The position numbers were made by a program, and so were the translations under genes. The notes under the pieces are model-generated. The model did no database searches. It was not told where the DNA came from and saw nothing but the letters and a program-made list of their open reading frames with translations. From the NCBI GenBank assembly GCA_904393115.1, contig CAJFMX010000012.1, positions 16,192 to 80,191 of the forward strand: a DNA stretch of 64,000 nt. The letters are read 5' to 3'. This DNA is from an uncultured Clostridia bacterium. GTDB taxonomy: Bacteria > Bacillota > Clostridia > Christensenellales > UBA1750. Positions within the stretch are counted from its first letter, which is position 1, and each line of letters starts with the position of its first letter. Below are positions 42,222-51,504 of the stretch, in pieces.

Positions 42222-43712
42222 TCATTCCGCCCAGCGCATGGCGCGCAGCACCGCGCGGTGCCACTGCTTGAGGCGCGCTGCGCGCTCGTCCTCGACAAAC
42301 TTCGGCTGGAAAACCTTTTCTGCGCGCCAGATCGCGCGGACCTGCTCGCGGCTCTCCCAGAATCCCACGGCAAGGCCCGCCAGCAGCGCGGCGCCCAGGG
42401 CCGTGGTCTCCGTCACGGCCGGCCGCACCACGGGAACGCCCAGGATGTCCGCCTGGAACTGCATCAGGAACTCGTTCGCGCTGGCGCCGCCGTCGGCCCG
42501 CATCTGGGAAAGGGGCGTGGCGCTGTCGCGCGCCATGGCCTCCATGACGTCCGCGGTCTGGAAGGCGATGGCCTCCAGCGCGGCGCGGACGATGTGCGCG
42601 CGGCCGGCCCCGCGCGTCAGGCCCACGAGGGTCCCGCGGCCGTACATGTCCCAATAGGGCGCGCCCAGGCCCGTAAAGGCCGGGACGAGGTAGACCCCGG
42701 CCGTATCCGGCACGGACAGGGCGACGGCCTCGGACTCCGCCGCCGAGCCGATGAGCTTCATCTCGTCCCGGAGCCACTGCACGACGGCCCCGGCGACAAA
42801 GACCGATCCCTCCAGGGCGTACTCGGTCCTTCCGCCCATGCGCCAGGCCACGGTTGTCAGCAGGCCGTTCTGCGAGGCGACGGCCTCCTCGCCGGTCTGC
42901 ATGAGCAGGAATCCGCCCGTGCCGTACGTCGTCTTGACCATGCCCCGGTCGAAGCACGCCTGGCCAAAGAGCGCCGCCTGCTGGTCGCCCGCGATGCCCG
43001 CGATGGGGATCTCCGCGCCGAGGATCTCCTTGTCCAGGGTCCCGATCACGCCGCTGGAGTCCACGACCTCGGGCAGGATGGCGCGGGGGATCTCCATGCG
43101 CTCGAGCAGTTCGTCGTCCCAGGCAAGGGTGTGGATGTTGAAGAGCATCGTGCGCGAGGCGTTGGAGACGTCGGTGACGTGGACGTGCTCGCGCGTGAGG
43201 TTCCAGATCAGCCAGGCGTCCACCGTGCCAAAGAGCAGCTCCCCCGCCTGCGCGGCGACGCGCGCGCCCGGGACGTTGCGCAGAATCCACTGGATCTTCG
43301 TGGCGCAGAAGTAGGCGTCCGGCACAAGGCCCGTCTTTTCGCGGATCATGGGCTCCGCGCCCTCGGCCTTGAGGCGCTCGATCTCCTCGGCCGTGCGCCG
43401 GCACTGCCAGACGATGGCGTTGCACACGGGCTTGCCGGTCTTTCGATCCCAGAGGATCGTGGTCTCGCGCTGGTTCGTGATGCCGATGGCGGCGATCTCC
43501 TCCGGGGCGATGCCCGCCTTCTTCACGGCCTGGCGCAGGGCCTCGACCTGCGAAGAGAGGATCTGCTGCGGATCGTGCTCGACCCAGCCGGGCTTGGGAT
43601 AGATCTGCGGGAACTCGATCCCGTGCGCGGCCACGACCGCGCCGCTGGCGTCGACGACCACCGCGCGGGAGCTGGTCGTGCCCTGGTCCAATGCGACGAT
43701 GTATTTTTTCAC
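42222..43712 (-). CDS. glpK: glycerol kinase
   Basis: GlpK phosphorylates glycerol to glycerol-3-phosphate. The 496-residue FGGY kinase starts [20 protein letters not shown] and has [17 protein letters not shown] (about residue 78), [17 protein letters not shown] (about 265) and [17 protein letters not shown]. The GTG at 43712 follows GGGGAGG. It should supply substrate to the GlpA-like cluster at 31-34 kb. No glycerol facilitator gene is in the window. Confidence 0.96.
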   Translation of the reverse strand: MKKYIVALDQGTTSSRAVVVDASGAVVAAHGIEFPQIYPKPGWVEHDPQQILSSQVEALRQAVKKAGIAPEEIAAIGITNQRETTILWDRKTGKPVCNAIVWQCRRTAEEIERLKAEGAEPMIREKTGLVPDAYFCATKIQWILRNVPGARVAAQAGELLFGTVDAWLIWNLTREHVHVTDVSNASRTMLFNIHTLAWDDELLERMEIPRAILPEVVDSSGVIGTLDKEILGAEIPIAGIAGDQQAALFGQACFDRGMVKTTYGTGGFLLMQTGEEAVASQNGLLTTVAWRMGGRTEYALEGSVFVAGAVVQWLRDEMKLIGSAAESEAVALSVPDTAGVYLVPAFTGLGAPYWDMYGRGTLVGLTRGAGRAHIVRAALEAIAFQTADVMEAMARDSATPLSQMRADGGASANEFLMQFQADILGVPVVRPAVTETTALGAALLAGLAVGFWESREQVRAIWRAEKVFQPKFVEDERAARLKQWHRAVLRAMRWAE

Positions 43713-43764
43713 TCTGTTCTGCCTCCCCGTTTTTTTCGTTCTGCATCGGGTCTTTCTCGGTTTC

Positions 43765-43793
43765 ATTATAGCAAAGCGCTCCCGTGTCAACAA
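43765..43793 (-). promoter_or_regulatory. promoter of glpK
   Basis: TTGTTG (43788-43793), a 17-base spacer and TATAAT (43765-43770) lie about 50 bases upstream of glpK on the minus strand. No clear catabolite-response element was found. Confidence 0.65.
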
Positions 43794-43852
43794 GCCCGGA
43801 CGGCGCATAGGATGGACGGAGGGCAAAGGCCCGCAAGAAAGGAGCATCTGCC

Positions 43853-44089
43853 ATGGAACGATCGAGTACATACGCAGGCGGCGCTGCCGCCAAGGCCGCG
43901 CGCACGCGCGAAGGGGACCGCTGGGTCGCCCTGCGGACGCTGCGCAACCCCACGACCACCATCCAGGACGCGGCGGGCGCGCCCGCCGGGCCGCCGGAGT
44001 CCGCGCCCGCCCCCGAGCGCCGCCCCGTGCTCTACGAGGCGGTCGTCCGGCGCCACCTGGAAGCGCGCCAGCGCATCGGCAACCCGTAA
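43853..44089 (+). CDS. small hypothetical protein with own ribosome site and terminator
   Basis: This 78-residue protein ([20 protein letters not shown] at the start, [12 protein letters not shown] at the end) was not recognised; it is arginine- and alanine-rich with a proline-rich middle. It is on the plus strand against its neighbours. An AGAAAGGAG site lies eight bases before the ATG and a strong terminator starts five bases after the stop, which argues for a real gene. Confidence 0.6.
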   Translation: MERSSTYAGGAAAKAARTREGDRWVALRTLRNPTTTIQDAAGAPAGPPESAPAPERRPVLYEAVVRRHLEARQRIGNP

Positions 44090-44093
44090 ACGG

Positions 44094-44127
44094 AAAGCGC
44101 GCAGGGCGTTCGCCCTGCGCGCTTTTT
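44094..44127. terminator. terminator between the small gene and the DUF4340 gene
   Basis: A 15-bp perfect stem (44094-44108 with 44111-44125) with a TT loop is followed by TTTTT on the plus strand. The stem begins with AAA, so it may also act weakly on the minus strand for the ABC operon. Confidence 0.88.
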
Positions 44128-44147
44128 GTCGTGCAAGATTCGGGAGG

Positions 44148-45719
44148 TTATTCCTCTTCCTCGTCGAGGTTGCCCGCGGCAAGGTCTGCCATCGTGGGCA
44201 GGATGGAGTCCACCTGGTCCTTCTTGCAGATCAGGTCCACGCTGCCCTCGCGGCGGACGCAGTAGTTGTTGATGTCGTAGGGCAGGTACTCCACGGTGAT
44301 GGGCTCGGTGCCGTTGTTGAAGGTATAGGTCACCGTGAGCACGGGCGTCTGGCTCTCGTCGACGAGCTCCTCGTCCACAAGGCCCGAGATCGTCACGCCG
44401 ATGATGGTCTGGTAGGCCGTCTTGAAGGCGTCCTCCTGCACCTCGGCGCCGTCCAGGAAGAAGGTCTCCAGGTAATCGGGCGAGCCGTTGGCCAGGGTCT
44501 TGAGCGCCCCGTCCTCGTCGTACTGCTCCTGGCGCTCGATGGTCATGGTGTAGGCGGTCGCGCCGTCGGTGACGTCCACGCGGTCGACCTCCGTGATGCT
44601 GATGATGTTGGTGAACATATCCAGGTAATGGGTCACCTGGAAGTCCTCTGCAAACGCGAGGTAGGACGTGCTGATGGTGAATACGTCGTTGGTGTCGTCA
44701 ATGGTGCAGTAATAGTGGATGTCGTCGCCCTCCACCAGGTCGCCCAGGTGCAGCGTGCGGGAGGAGCCGTCCAGGTCCGTCACCGTGATGGAGAACCAGG
44801 GGGTATCCAGGCCGTAGTCGGCGAGGTCATCCACCGTGCCCAGGTACTCATACAGGCCGCAGTCGCTCACGCTCATCACCAGCTCGCTGACCGCGCCGCT
44901 GTCCAGCCAGAGCGTGCGCGGCTCGGTCATCTGCCAGGTGCCGGTTGCAAAGGTGGTGGGGTTCTCCGCGGGCTGGAAGGTGATGCGGTCCTGCCCCTCC
45001 TGCTCGATGACGACGGAGGCGGTGTTCGTGATGTCCGTGCTGATCTCCGGCATCTCCAGGCTGCGGTAGCGCAGGAGCGAGCCGCCGAAGATGTTCGCAA
45101 AGTAGGGCCGCAGGATGTAGACGTCGTTTTCGCCCTGCACGCAGGCGTAGATCTGGCCGGTGAGGGACTGCACATCGCCCAGCTCCAGCACCAGGGAGGT
45201 ATTGTCGCTGTAGTTGACCGTCAGCGTGCAGGAGGGGGTGTCCAGGCCGTAGGTCGAGAGATCCTGCGCATCGGCCTCCACGAGCTGGTCAGCCTCCATG
45301 TCCGCCGCGTTGACAAAGGCAGCCGAGCAGGTGCTCTGGTTGAGCTGCGCATCGTCCATGATGTCCACGTGGAAGACCTCGTCCGCAGTGCCGTCCTCGG
45401 CGGTGACCTCCTCCTTGGTGATGGTGAAGGTGTTTTCGCCGTCGATGTGGATGCTGACGACGTCCTCCGTGACGTGGTCGGAGAGCGCGACGGCCTGCGA
45501 CTCGGTCTGCACGTTCTCCTCCTCCTGGTTCAGCAGGCCCGGCAGGAAGAGCGCCAGCACCGCCGCAAGGACGATGACCGCGCCGGCCGTCACCAGGACG
45601 GCCAGGCGGTTGACGGGCTTTTTCGCCTTGTGTTCCTTTCGCAGGGAGGCGCCAAGGTCAATCTTCTCCACCGGCTCCTCTTCCTGCAAGTCCTCGGTTC
45701 TGCGGGGTTCGTCTGCCAT
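44148..45719 (-). CDS. DUF4340 membrane-anchored protein of a Gld-type ABC operon
   Basis: The 523-residue protein has a short cytoplasmic start, one membrane helix (LAVLVTAGAVIVLAAVLALF, about residues 38-57) and a large acidic extracytoplasmic part with two DUF4340-like repeats, each with the phrase YGLDTP (about residues 156 and 315). DUF4340 proteins accompany GldG-type ABC systems, but their role is unknown. It is the last of four genes and abuts the GldG-like gene. Confidence 0.88.
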   Translation of the reverse strand: MADEPRRTEDLQEEEPVEKIDLGASLRKEHKAKKPVNRLAVLVTAGAVIVLAAVLALFLPGLLNQEEENVQTESQAVALSDHVTEDVVSIHIDGENTFTITKEEVTAEDGTADEVFHVDIMDDAQLNQSTCSAAFVNAADMEADQLVEADAQDLSTYGLDTPSCTLTVNYSDNTSLVLELGDVQSLTGQIYACVQGENDVYILRPYFANIFGGSLLRYRSLEMPEISTDITNTASVVIEQEGQDRITFQPAENPTTFATGTWQMTEPRTLWLDSGAVSELVMSVSDCGLYEYLGTVDDLADYGLDTPWFSITVTDLDGSSRTLHLGDLVEGDDIHYYCTIDDTNDVFTISTSYLAFAEDFQVTHYLDMFTNIISITEVDRVDVTDGATAYTMTIERQEQYDEDGALKTLANGSPDYLETFFLDGAEVQEDAFKTAYQTIIGVTISGLVDEELVDESQTPVLTVTYTFNNGTEPITVEYLPYDINNYCVRREGSVDLICKKDQVDSILPTMADLAAGNLDEEEE

Positions 45720-47192
45720 TTACAGGTGCCTCCTTTTCAGCCAGACCACAACGCCCGCCGCCAGCACCACAATGGGCATGAGGAACACGCCGACGCCGGC
45801 CATGGCGTACATCTCCGCCGTGCTCGTAAAGCGCAGGCTGTTGGTCATCAGGTTCTTGCCGATGATGGTCACGGTATCCGTCTCGCCGTTCATCCAGCGG
45901 ATGGCGCCCAGCAGCAGGTCCGTATTGCCCGAAATGCCGTAGAAGGTGGAGGAGGTCACGAATCCGGCGCTGCCGAAGACCACGATCTTGGCGCCCGCGT
46001 CGTTGCCGTCCATATCGATTTCGCGCAGGGCGATTCCCACGTTCAGCGGGCCGCTCAGGTCGCCTTCCTCCTGCTCCACGACCGTGGAGTTCAGGTCCAC
46101 CTTGGCGTAGGAATCCGCGGAGGTCGTCAGGATCGCCTGGGCTTCAATGTCGTCGTGCTCGATGGCCGGCAGCGACAGGGAGGTCGCATAGGGCAGCACC
46201 GCGACCTGCTCGTTCTCGGTCAGGCCCGCGGTCACGGCGTGGTCCTCCGCCGTGGGCACGATGTAGGCCGGGCTGCGGTAGTAGGCGTTCTCGTTGCCCT
46301 CGATGACGAGGGTGTGATCCACGGAGATGCCGTACAGGTCGAGCAGCGACTCAAACCCGGGCAGCTCCGGACAGGTGGCGTCCGTCAGGTACAGCATGTA
46401 GCCGCCGTTCTCCAGGAAGGAGCGGATGGCCACGCGCTCGTCCTCGCTCAGGTCCGTCTGCGGGGCGGCGATGATGAGGATGTCACCCTGCTTGAGCTTG
46501 TCCATGTCGGTGAGGGAGATGCTGTCCACGACCAGGTTCTCGCCCTCGATGTAGTCCACAAGGTAGCTCAGGTCGCTGACGGAGGCCTCCTGGTGGCCGG
46601 TGAGGAAGTAGGCGTTGTTGATCTCGTCCGCCGTGACAAAGGAGATGGCGTTGGTCAGCTTCTGCTCGCCGATGAAGGAGCGCAGCGTGAGCTGGTAGGA
46701 GCTGGTGTACCCAAACTCATACATGTCGTACTGGTCGATGACGCGGTAGCGCGAGCCGTCCTCGTTGGTGACGATGACGGAGTTGACCGAAAGGCTCTCG
46801 CTGGTGAACTGCTGGGCAAAGGTCGGGTTCTGGATGGGGTCCACGACCGTCACGGTGATGTAGTCCGGCGCCAGGCGGCGGTAGTTTTCCAGCAGGTTTT
46901 CCACGGTCTGGGACTCCGAACCCGTCTGCATCAGCGCGTAGATGTGCACCGGCTCGTCGATGGCCGAGACCACGCGCTCCGTCTGCTCCGAGATGGTGTA
47001 GAGCCGGTTGCTGGAGAGGTCGTAGGAAAGGCCCCAGACGTTGTCCAAGGTCGAGATGACGATGTTCAGCAGGATCGTGATGACGATGACCGCCACAACA
47101 AGCAGCGTGGCAAAGCCGCCGTGGCGCAGCCTTCTGGAGCTGAACAAAGAGGTCTTCTTCTGCTTCTGCTCGTTTTTCTGCTCATTGCTCAT
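45720..47192 (-). CDS. GldG-like auxiliary ABC transporter protein
   Basis: This 490-residue protein has an N-terminal membrane helix (FATLLVVAVIVITILLNIVI), a large extracytoplasmic domain of the ABC_transp_aux family, and a C-terminal membrane helix (AGVGVFLMPIVVLAAGVVVW). It resembles GldG of gliding bacteria, though in Firmicutes these systems are not tied to gliding. The ATG at 47192 follows GAGGG; a GTG at 47207 is an alternative. Confidence 0.87.
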   Translation of the reverse strand: MSNEQKNEQKQKKTSLFSSRRLRHGGFATLLVVAVIVITILLNIVISTLDNVWGLSYDLSSNRLYTISEQTERVVSAIDEPVHIYALMQTGSESQTVENLLENYRRLAPDYITVTVVDPIQNPTFAQQFTSESLSVNSVIVTNEDGSRYRVIDQYDMYEFGYTSSYQLTLRSFIGEQKLTNAISFVTADEINNAYFLTGHQEASVSDLSYLVDYIEGENLVVDSISLTDMDKLKQGDILIIAAPQTDLSEDERVAIRSFLENGGYMLYLTDATCPELPGFESLLDLYGISVDHTLVIEGNENAYYRSPAYIVPTAEDHAVTAGLTENEQVAVLPYATSLSLPAIEHDDIEAQAILTTSADSYAKVDLNSTVVEQEEGDLSGPLNVGIALREIDMDGNDAGAKIVVFGSAGFVTSSTFYGISGNTDLLLGAIRWMNGETDTVTIIGKNLMTNSLRFTSTAEMYAMAGVGVFLMPIVVLAAGVVVWLKRRHL

Positions 47193-47196
47193 GGTC

Positions 47197-47919
47197 TTAA
47201 CCCTCACTCCATCTTCTCTTTTCGGTCGTGTACACCGTCAGCAGCAGGAAGACCCCCGCAAAGCTGATCATGTAGATCACGCCCGTAAGGCTCAAAATTC
47301 CCGAAGAGAAATCCGTAAACCGCGCAAAGAGGGAGACCCACTCCAGCGCCGTGCACAGCCAGGACAGCATCGTCACGCTGGACATGGACGCAATGATCGA
47401 ATCCAGCAGGTACAAAAACAGGATCACCACAAACGTGCTGATGGCCGAGGCCACCTGGTTTTCCGAAAGGTTGGACATGAACAGGCCCACCGCGATCAGG
47501 CAGCAGCCCATCAGGAAGAAGCCCAGATAGTTGACAAACACCTCAATGGCTGAAACGTTGCCGTAGACCGAGAGGATGATGACGTACAGCCCGGTGCACA
47601 CCAGCGTCAGGAAGAACACCGCGCACGCCGCGAGGAACTTGCCGCAGACGATCGACCACAGCGACAGGGGCGAGGTCAAAAGGAGCTGGTCCGACTTGGA
47701 CCGCCTCTCGTCGCTCATCAGGCGCATGGTCAGGATCGGCACGATCAGGATGAAGATGAACGAGACGTTCGAAAAGAGCGTGCCGACGGAGGAGCTGGCG
47801 CTCAGCACGTTGCCAAAGGCGAAGAAGATGCCCGCGATGACCAGGAAACAGCCCATAAACACGTAGCCGATCGCGGAATAGAAATAGGATTGCAGCTCGC
47901 GCTTGAATACCGCCAGCAT
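47197..47919 (-). CDS. ABC-2 type permease (GldF-like)
   Basis: The 240-residue protein has six hydrophobic segments, beginning YFYSAIGYVFMGCFLVIAGIFF and including the SKSDQLLLTSPLSLWSIVCGKF loop typical of GldF/NatB-like permeases. It is encoded two bases after the ATPase gene and just before the GldG-like gene. Substrate unknown. Confidence 0.9.
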   Translation of the reverse strand: MLAVFKRELQSYFYSAIGYVFMGCFLVIAGIFFAFGNVLSASSSVGTLFSNVSFIFILIVPILTMRLMSDERRSKSDQLLLTSPLSLWSIVCGKFLAACAVFFLTLVCTGLYVIILSVYGNVSAIEVFVNYLGFFLMGCCLIAVGLFMSNLSENQVASAISTFVVILFLYLLDSIIASMSSVTMLSWLCTALEWVSLFARFTDFSSGILSLTGVIYMISFAGVFLLLTVYTTEKRRWSEG

Positions 47920-47921
47920 CG

Positions 47922-48869
47922 TTAGATTCCTCCCTTATCTTCGCTCGTCAGCTGCAGGAAGATGTCCTCCAGCGTGACGTCCATGGGCTTGAGCATGAGC
48001 AGCGAATAGCCCGCCGAAAGGATGGCGTTGACCATGGGCCGGCGCACGTCCGTCTTGCTGTCGCTCTCGACCACATAGTCCATGCTGCCCAGTTCCTTGC
48101 TGCCCAGGGCCTCGACGTACTTGACGCCCGGCACGTCGTGCAGAAGGCGCTGCACCGGCTTTTCCGGCCCGACGACGCGCACCGTCAGGCGGATCGCCTC
48201 GCCGATGCCCTGCGTCAGGTTCGCCAGCGTGTCCTGCGCGACGATTCGGCCCTTGTTGATGATGACCACCCGGTCGCACACATCCGCAACCTCGTGCAGG
48301 ATGTGCGAGGAGAGCACGACCGTGTGGTTCTGCCCAAGGCCGGAGATCAGCTTGCGGATCTCGATGATCTGCTTGGGGTCCAGGCCCACCGTGGGCTCGT
48401 CCATGATGACCACGTCCGGGTTGCCCACCAGCGCCTGGGCAAGGCCCACGCGCTGCTTGTAGCCCTTGGACAGGTTCTTGATCAGCCTGTGGCGCACGTC
48501 CGTGATCTTGACCAGGTTGTACAGGTCGTCCAGGTGCGCCTTCTGGCTCTTCTTGCGCACTTCCTTGATGTCGCAGACGAACTTGAGGTACTCCTCCACC
48601 GTCATGTCCATGTAGAGCGGCGGCTGTTCGGGCAGGTAGCCGATGCGGCGCTTGACCTCTCGCGGCTGCTCCAGCACATCCATGCCGTCCAGGGTGATCT
48701 GTCCCTCGCTGGCGGAGATGTAGCCGGTGATCATGTTCATCGTCGTGCTCTTTCCCGCGCCGTTGCGGCCCAGGAAGCCCAGCACCTCTCCCTTGTTGAT
48801 CGTAAACGAAATGTCGTCGACCGCGCACTTGGCACCGTAACGCTTGGTTACGTGCTTGAGTTCGATCAT
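47922..48869 (-). CDS. ABC transporter ATP-binding protein (GldA-like)
   Basis: The 315-residue ATPase has Walker A GRNGAGKSTT (about residue 36), the signature LSKGYKQRVGLAQAL (about 134) and Walker B VVIMDEPTVGLDP (about 153). The C-terminal ~80 residues form the extension seen in GldA/NatA-type exporters. It heads the four-gene operon. Confidence 0.95.
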   Translation of the reverse strand: MIELKHVTKRYGAKCAVDDISFTINKGEVLGFLGRNGAGKSTTMNMITGYISASEGQITLDGMDVLEQPREVKRRIGYLPEQPPLYMDMTVEEYLKFVCDIKEVRKKSQKAHLDDLYNLVKITDVRHRLIKNLSKGYKQRVGLAQALVGNPDVVIMDEPTVGLDPKQIIEIRKLISGLGQNHTVVLSSHILHEVADVCDRVVIINKGRIVAQDTLANLTQGIGEAIRLTVRVVGPEKPVQRLLHDVPGVKYVEALGSKELGSMDYVVESDSKTDVRRPMVNAILSAGYSLLMLKPMDVTLEDIFLQLTSEDKGGI

Positions 48870-48964
48870 GCTCTTGCCCTCCTTAATCCTCGCCCGCGCA
48901 ACCGTTCACGGACTTAACCTTTCCTCAACAGTATACCGGTCCGCTTTGAACAGGCTATGAACAA

Positions 48965-48989
48965 GTTGTGAATTCACGTTTTTCACAAC
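48965..48989. promoter_or_regulatory. inverted repeat (candidate operator) in the ABC operon leader
   Basis: GTTGTGAA (48965-48972) and TTCACAAC (48982-48989) form a perfect 8-bp inverted repeat with nine bases between. The left arm also forms the palindrome GTGAATTCAC. It lies just downstream of the promoter at 49006-49034, a typical repressor site; the regulator is unknown. Confidence 0.5.
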
Positions 48990-49005
48990 CTTAACAAACT
49001 TGGAC

Positions 49006-49034
49006 AGTATACCGCATTTTTTGTTCGCTGTCAA
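49006..49034 (-). promoter_or_regulatory. promoter of the Gld-type ABC operon
   Basis: TTGACA (49029-49034), a 17-base spacer and TATACT (49006-49011) are on the minus strand. The eleven bases CGGTATACTGT, including the -10, recur closer to the gene at 48928-48938, without a good -35. The leader is about 130 bases. Confidence 0.82.
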
Positions 49035-49067
49035 TTCACCAAAAAGAGTGCGTTCCTTTCACGGACG

Positions 49068-49104
49068 CCAAGGGGCCCCGGCGCAGCGCGCCGGGGCCCC
49101 TTGG
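49068..49104. terminator. strong 17-bp hairpin after the proline-rich protein gene
   Basis: CCAAGGGGCCCCGGCGC pairs perfectly with its complement across an AGC loop. It ends the gene at 49122-50228, though only a short T-rich run follows on either strand, so it may act as a weak terminator or 3'-end stabiliser. Confidence 0.65.
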
Positions 49105-49121
49105 CGAATCTTTTGGCGCGC

Positions 49122-50228
49122 TCACTCCTCTGCGCGCTCCGATTCAGGGTCCACATATTGCCAGGATTGCCAGTATCCGTCCTTCCACTCGTAGCCCGCC
49201 ATGCCGGGCGGCGGCGTCTCCTGCCAGGCTCCGGGCAGGAGGTAGCCCACGCCGACCACCCATCCCTCGCCGACCTTGGCGCCGACCAGGTAGTGGTCGA
49301 TCTCCTCGTAGGCGTCCCCCAGGGGCACGCGGATGTAGACCGTGTCCTCCTCCCCCGGGAAGGGCGTCACCTCCTCGAACCGCTCGAAGAGGTCGTGCAG
49401 CGGCCAAAGCGCCTGCGGCCAATAGGCGCTGCGCAGCAGGGCGGGGATCTCGCGCCGCTCCTCCTCGGGCAGGGGCGTGCGCAGCGCGTTCTCCGCCTCG
49501 GTCATGGGGTCCATCTGCGCCGGCAGGTCGTAGAGGTCGGTCTCCTCCGCCGCGGGCAGGTCCCCGGTTTCCGGCTCGGCCGTCGCGGGCTGCGCCGGCT
49601 CTTCTGCGGGCGCCACCGGGGCGGGGGCCGCCTCCGGGGCGGGGGCCGCCTCCGCCGCCGGCGCTTCCGGGGCAGGCGCCTCCTCCGCGGCCGGGGCCTC
49701 CGGCTGCGGCGTTTCCGGCGCCTGGGGCGTTTCCGACGCCCGAGGCGCTTCCAGGGCCTGCGGCGTTTCTTGTGCCTGGGGCGCTTCCTGCGCCTGGGGC
49801 GCTTCTGGCTGCGCCGGGGCCGTCTCCGTCAGCGGCGTTGGCGTTGGGCACAGGAAGCCGGCGATCGCCTCGCGCACCTGCGCCCAGTCGATCCAGCCGC
49901 CGCGCCCCACCGTCCCGGCCAGGGGGATCTGCGCCTCGCCGCTGCTGCACACGGCCACCAGCAGCATCTGCATCTGCCGGAAGTCCGTGGGGCTGAGCGC
50001 GGCGGCGATGCCGCCCTGCCCGCGCGCGTCCATGTTGAGCGCGCCCAGGGGCAGGAGCCCCTCCTGCGTCAGGCCAAAGGCATACGGCGCGGCATTGCGG
50101 CCGAAGCCCTGCACCACCAGGTTGAGTTTGACGCTGCCATCGCGGGTCTCCGCCCGCGCGTATCCCGACTCCCGGCCGCTGCCCAGCTGCCTAAGGAGCA
50201 CAAACGTGCGCTGTACCTCTCGATTCAT
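49122..50228 (-). CDS. hypothetical protein with proline/alanine/glutamate-rich linker
   Basis: The 368-residue protein has two apparently folded parts: residues 1-120 (RTFVLLRQLGSGRESGYARAE at the start) and ~260-368 (TVYIRVPLGDAYEEIDHYLVG and GVGYLLPGAWQETPPPGMAGY). They are joined by ~110 residues of P/A/E repeats with short EAPQAQ- and ETPQA-type units. No signal peptide or membrane helix is visible. Proteins with a similar first domain occur in many Clostridia; function unknown. Confidence 0.78.
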   Translation of the reverse strand: MNREVQRTFVLLRQLGSGRESGYARAETRDGSVKLNLVVQGFGRNAAPYAFGLTQEGLLPLGALNMDARGQGGIAAALSPTDFRQMQMLLVAVCSSGEAQIPLAGTVGRGGWIDWAQVREAIAGFLCPTPTPLTETAPAQPEAPQAQEAPQAQETPQALEAPRASETPQAPETPQPEAPAAEEAPAPEAPAAEAAPAPEAAPAPVAPAEEPAQPATAEPETGDLPAAEETDLYDLPAQMDPMTEAENALRTPLPEEERREIPALLRSAYWPQALWPLHDLFERFEEVTPFPGEEDTVYIRVPLGDAYEEIDHYLVGAKVGEGWVVGVGYLLPGAWQETPPPGMAGYEWKDGYWQSWQYVDPESERAEE

Positions 50229-50358
50229 GCTCTCTCCGCTCCTCCCGCATGTCCGTTTGTCCCATTTCTATGCGGGGGAGCGTCCGCCTTATTCCGCGCA
50301 GCGCCGCCCGGGCGGGAAGGAACGGCGCGCCCTTTCCGCAGATTCGGCCGGGAGCGCC

Positions 50359-51375
50359 TCAGGTGGTTTCGCGCCGGATGACGCGGCCCTGCAGCACATA
50401 GTGATTCTGTTCGGGGGTCTGGCCCTCCATCATGCTGACCAGGGAGTCGATGGCCAGGTCGCAGAAGGACTCCAGCGGGTCGCGGATGGAGCTCAGGCGC
50501 TTGAGGTTGTAGCGCGCAAAGAGCGTGTCGTCATGGCCCAGAACGCGGACCTGCTCCGGGATGGAGATGCCGCCCTCGATCAGCGCGCGCATGCAGCCGA
50601 TGGCAAAGCGGTCGTTGTTGGCGCAGATGCCGTCAAAGTCCAGGCCCTTCTCGATCCATTCCTTGGCGCTGCGGTATCCGTGCTCTTCCTTAAAGCCGTT
50701 GACGATGACCATGTACGCCTCGGGGTTTTCGATGCCGTGCTCGATCAGCGCGCGGGAAAAGCCCTTCTCCCGCCCCTGGAGCAGGTTGGTCGCCAGGGGC
50801 CTGCGCGTGGGGAAGAGGATCCTGCGGCATCCGCGCTCCAGCAGGTGGTTGGCCGCCATGTAGCCGCTGTGCACGTGGTCGGTCTCGATGACCACGGTCC
50901 TGTCGTCCAGGTCCTGCAAATAGCTGGGCGTGCGGCCGATGTAGACCTTGGGCAGGGGGCCGATCTCCGCGCGGTGGTCGACGCGCGCGCCGAACAGGAA
51001 GATCAGGCCGCTGACCTTGTGCTGGCGCAGGAGCTGGATGTAGGCCTCCTCCCGCGCGGCGTTGCCCCGCGTGCCGCAGATGAAGGTGGCGTACCCCAGG
51101 TCGAAGAAGCGCTCCTCCAGGTCCACGACGATCTCCGCCAGGTGCTGGTTCGCAAGGTCCGGGTAGAGAATGCCCACCGCCGGGATGCGCTTTGTGCGCA
51201 TGGACTGGGCGGTGATGTCCGGGCTGTAGTGATAGCGCTCGATCACCTCGCGCACGCGCGCCTCCGTTTCCTTGGAAAACCTTCCATTTTTGTGGATCAC
51301 GCGCGAGACCGTCGCAACGGATACGCCCGCGATCTGCGCGATCTCCCGCAGAGAAATCGGCTTTTCGCCTTCCAT
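50359..51375 (-). CDS. LacI-family transcriptional regulator
   Basis: The 338-residue protein has the LacI helix-turn-helix (SLREIAQIAGVSVATVSRVI, about residues 8-27) followed by a periplasmic-binding-protein-like ligand domain. It probably senses a sugar. No sugar transport or catabolic gene is adjacent, so its target cannot be inferred. The ATG at 51375 follows AGGAGG. Its promoter (51405-51433) is divergent from that of the L,D-transpeptidase gene. Confidence 0.94.
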   Translation of the reverse strand: MEGEKPISLREIAQIAGVSVATVSRVIHKNGRFSKETEARVREVIERYHYSPDITAQSMRTKRIPAVGILYPDLANQHLAEIVVDLEERFFDLGYATFICGTRGNAAREEAYIQLLRQHKVSGLIFLFGARVDHRAEIGPLPKVYIGRTPSYLQDLDDRTVVIETDHVHSGYMAANHLLERGCRRILFPTRRPLATNLLQGREKGFSRALIEHGIENPEAYMVIVNGFKEEHGYRSAKEWIEKGLDFDGICANNDRFAIGCMRALIEGGISIPEQVRVLGHDDTLFARYNLKRLSSIRDPLESFCDLAIDSLVSMMEGQTPEQNHYVLQGRVIRRETT

Positions 51376-51404
51376 GCCGCACACACCTCCTCTTTTCCAA
51401 CGCT

Positions 51405-51481
51405 ATTCTAGCAAAAAACGCGCGCGCCTTCAAGCCAATTTGCGCCTTTGCTTTGACAGCCCCGGCGCTTTCTGCTATCCT
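51405..51481. promoter_or_regulatory. divergent promoters of lacI-type regulator and L,D-transpeptidase
   Basis: On the minus strand TTGAAG (51428-51433), 17 bases and TAGAAT (51405-51410) serve the regulator. On the plus strand TTGACA (51453-51458), 17 bases and TATCCT (51476-51481) serve the transpeptidase. The two -35 elements are 19 bases apart, so a protein bound here could affect both. Confidence 0.7.
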
Positions 51482-51504
51482 TTTGCCCATGAAGGAGGGA
51501 AACC

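Noticed and set aside
43713..43800. Catabolite-response element before glpK
   Set aside because: The nearest match (TGAAACCGAGAAAG) lacks the final CA and symmetry.
42078..47267. A very long open frame on the plus strand opposite glpK and the ABC operon
   Set aside because: GC-rich genes leave the antisense frame open. It crosses terminators and intergenic spacers and the translation is low-complexity, while the minus-strand genes have clear family motifs.
49577..49830. Short repeated units that look like a tandem-repeat or CRISPR array
   Set aside because: They are degenerate codon repeats for a P/A/E linker inside one coding frame, with no constant repeats and spacers.
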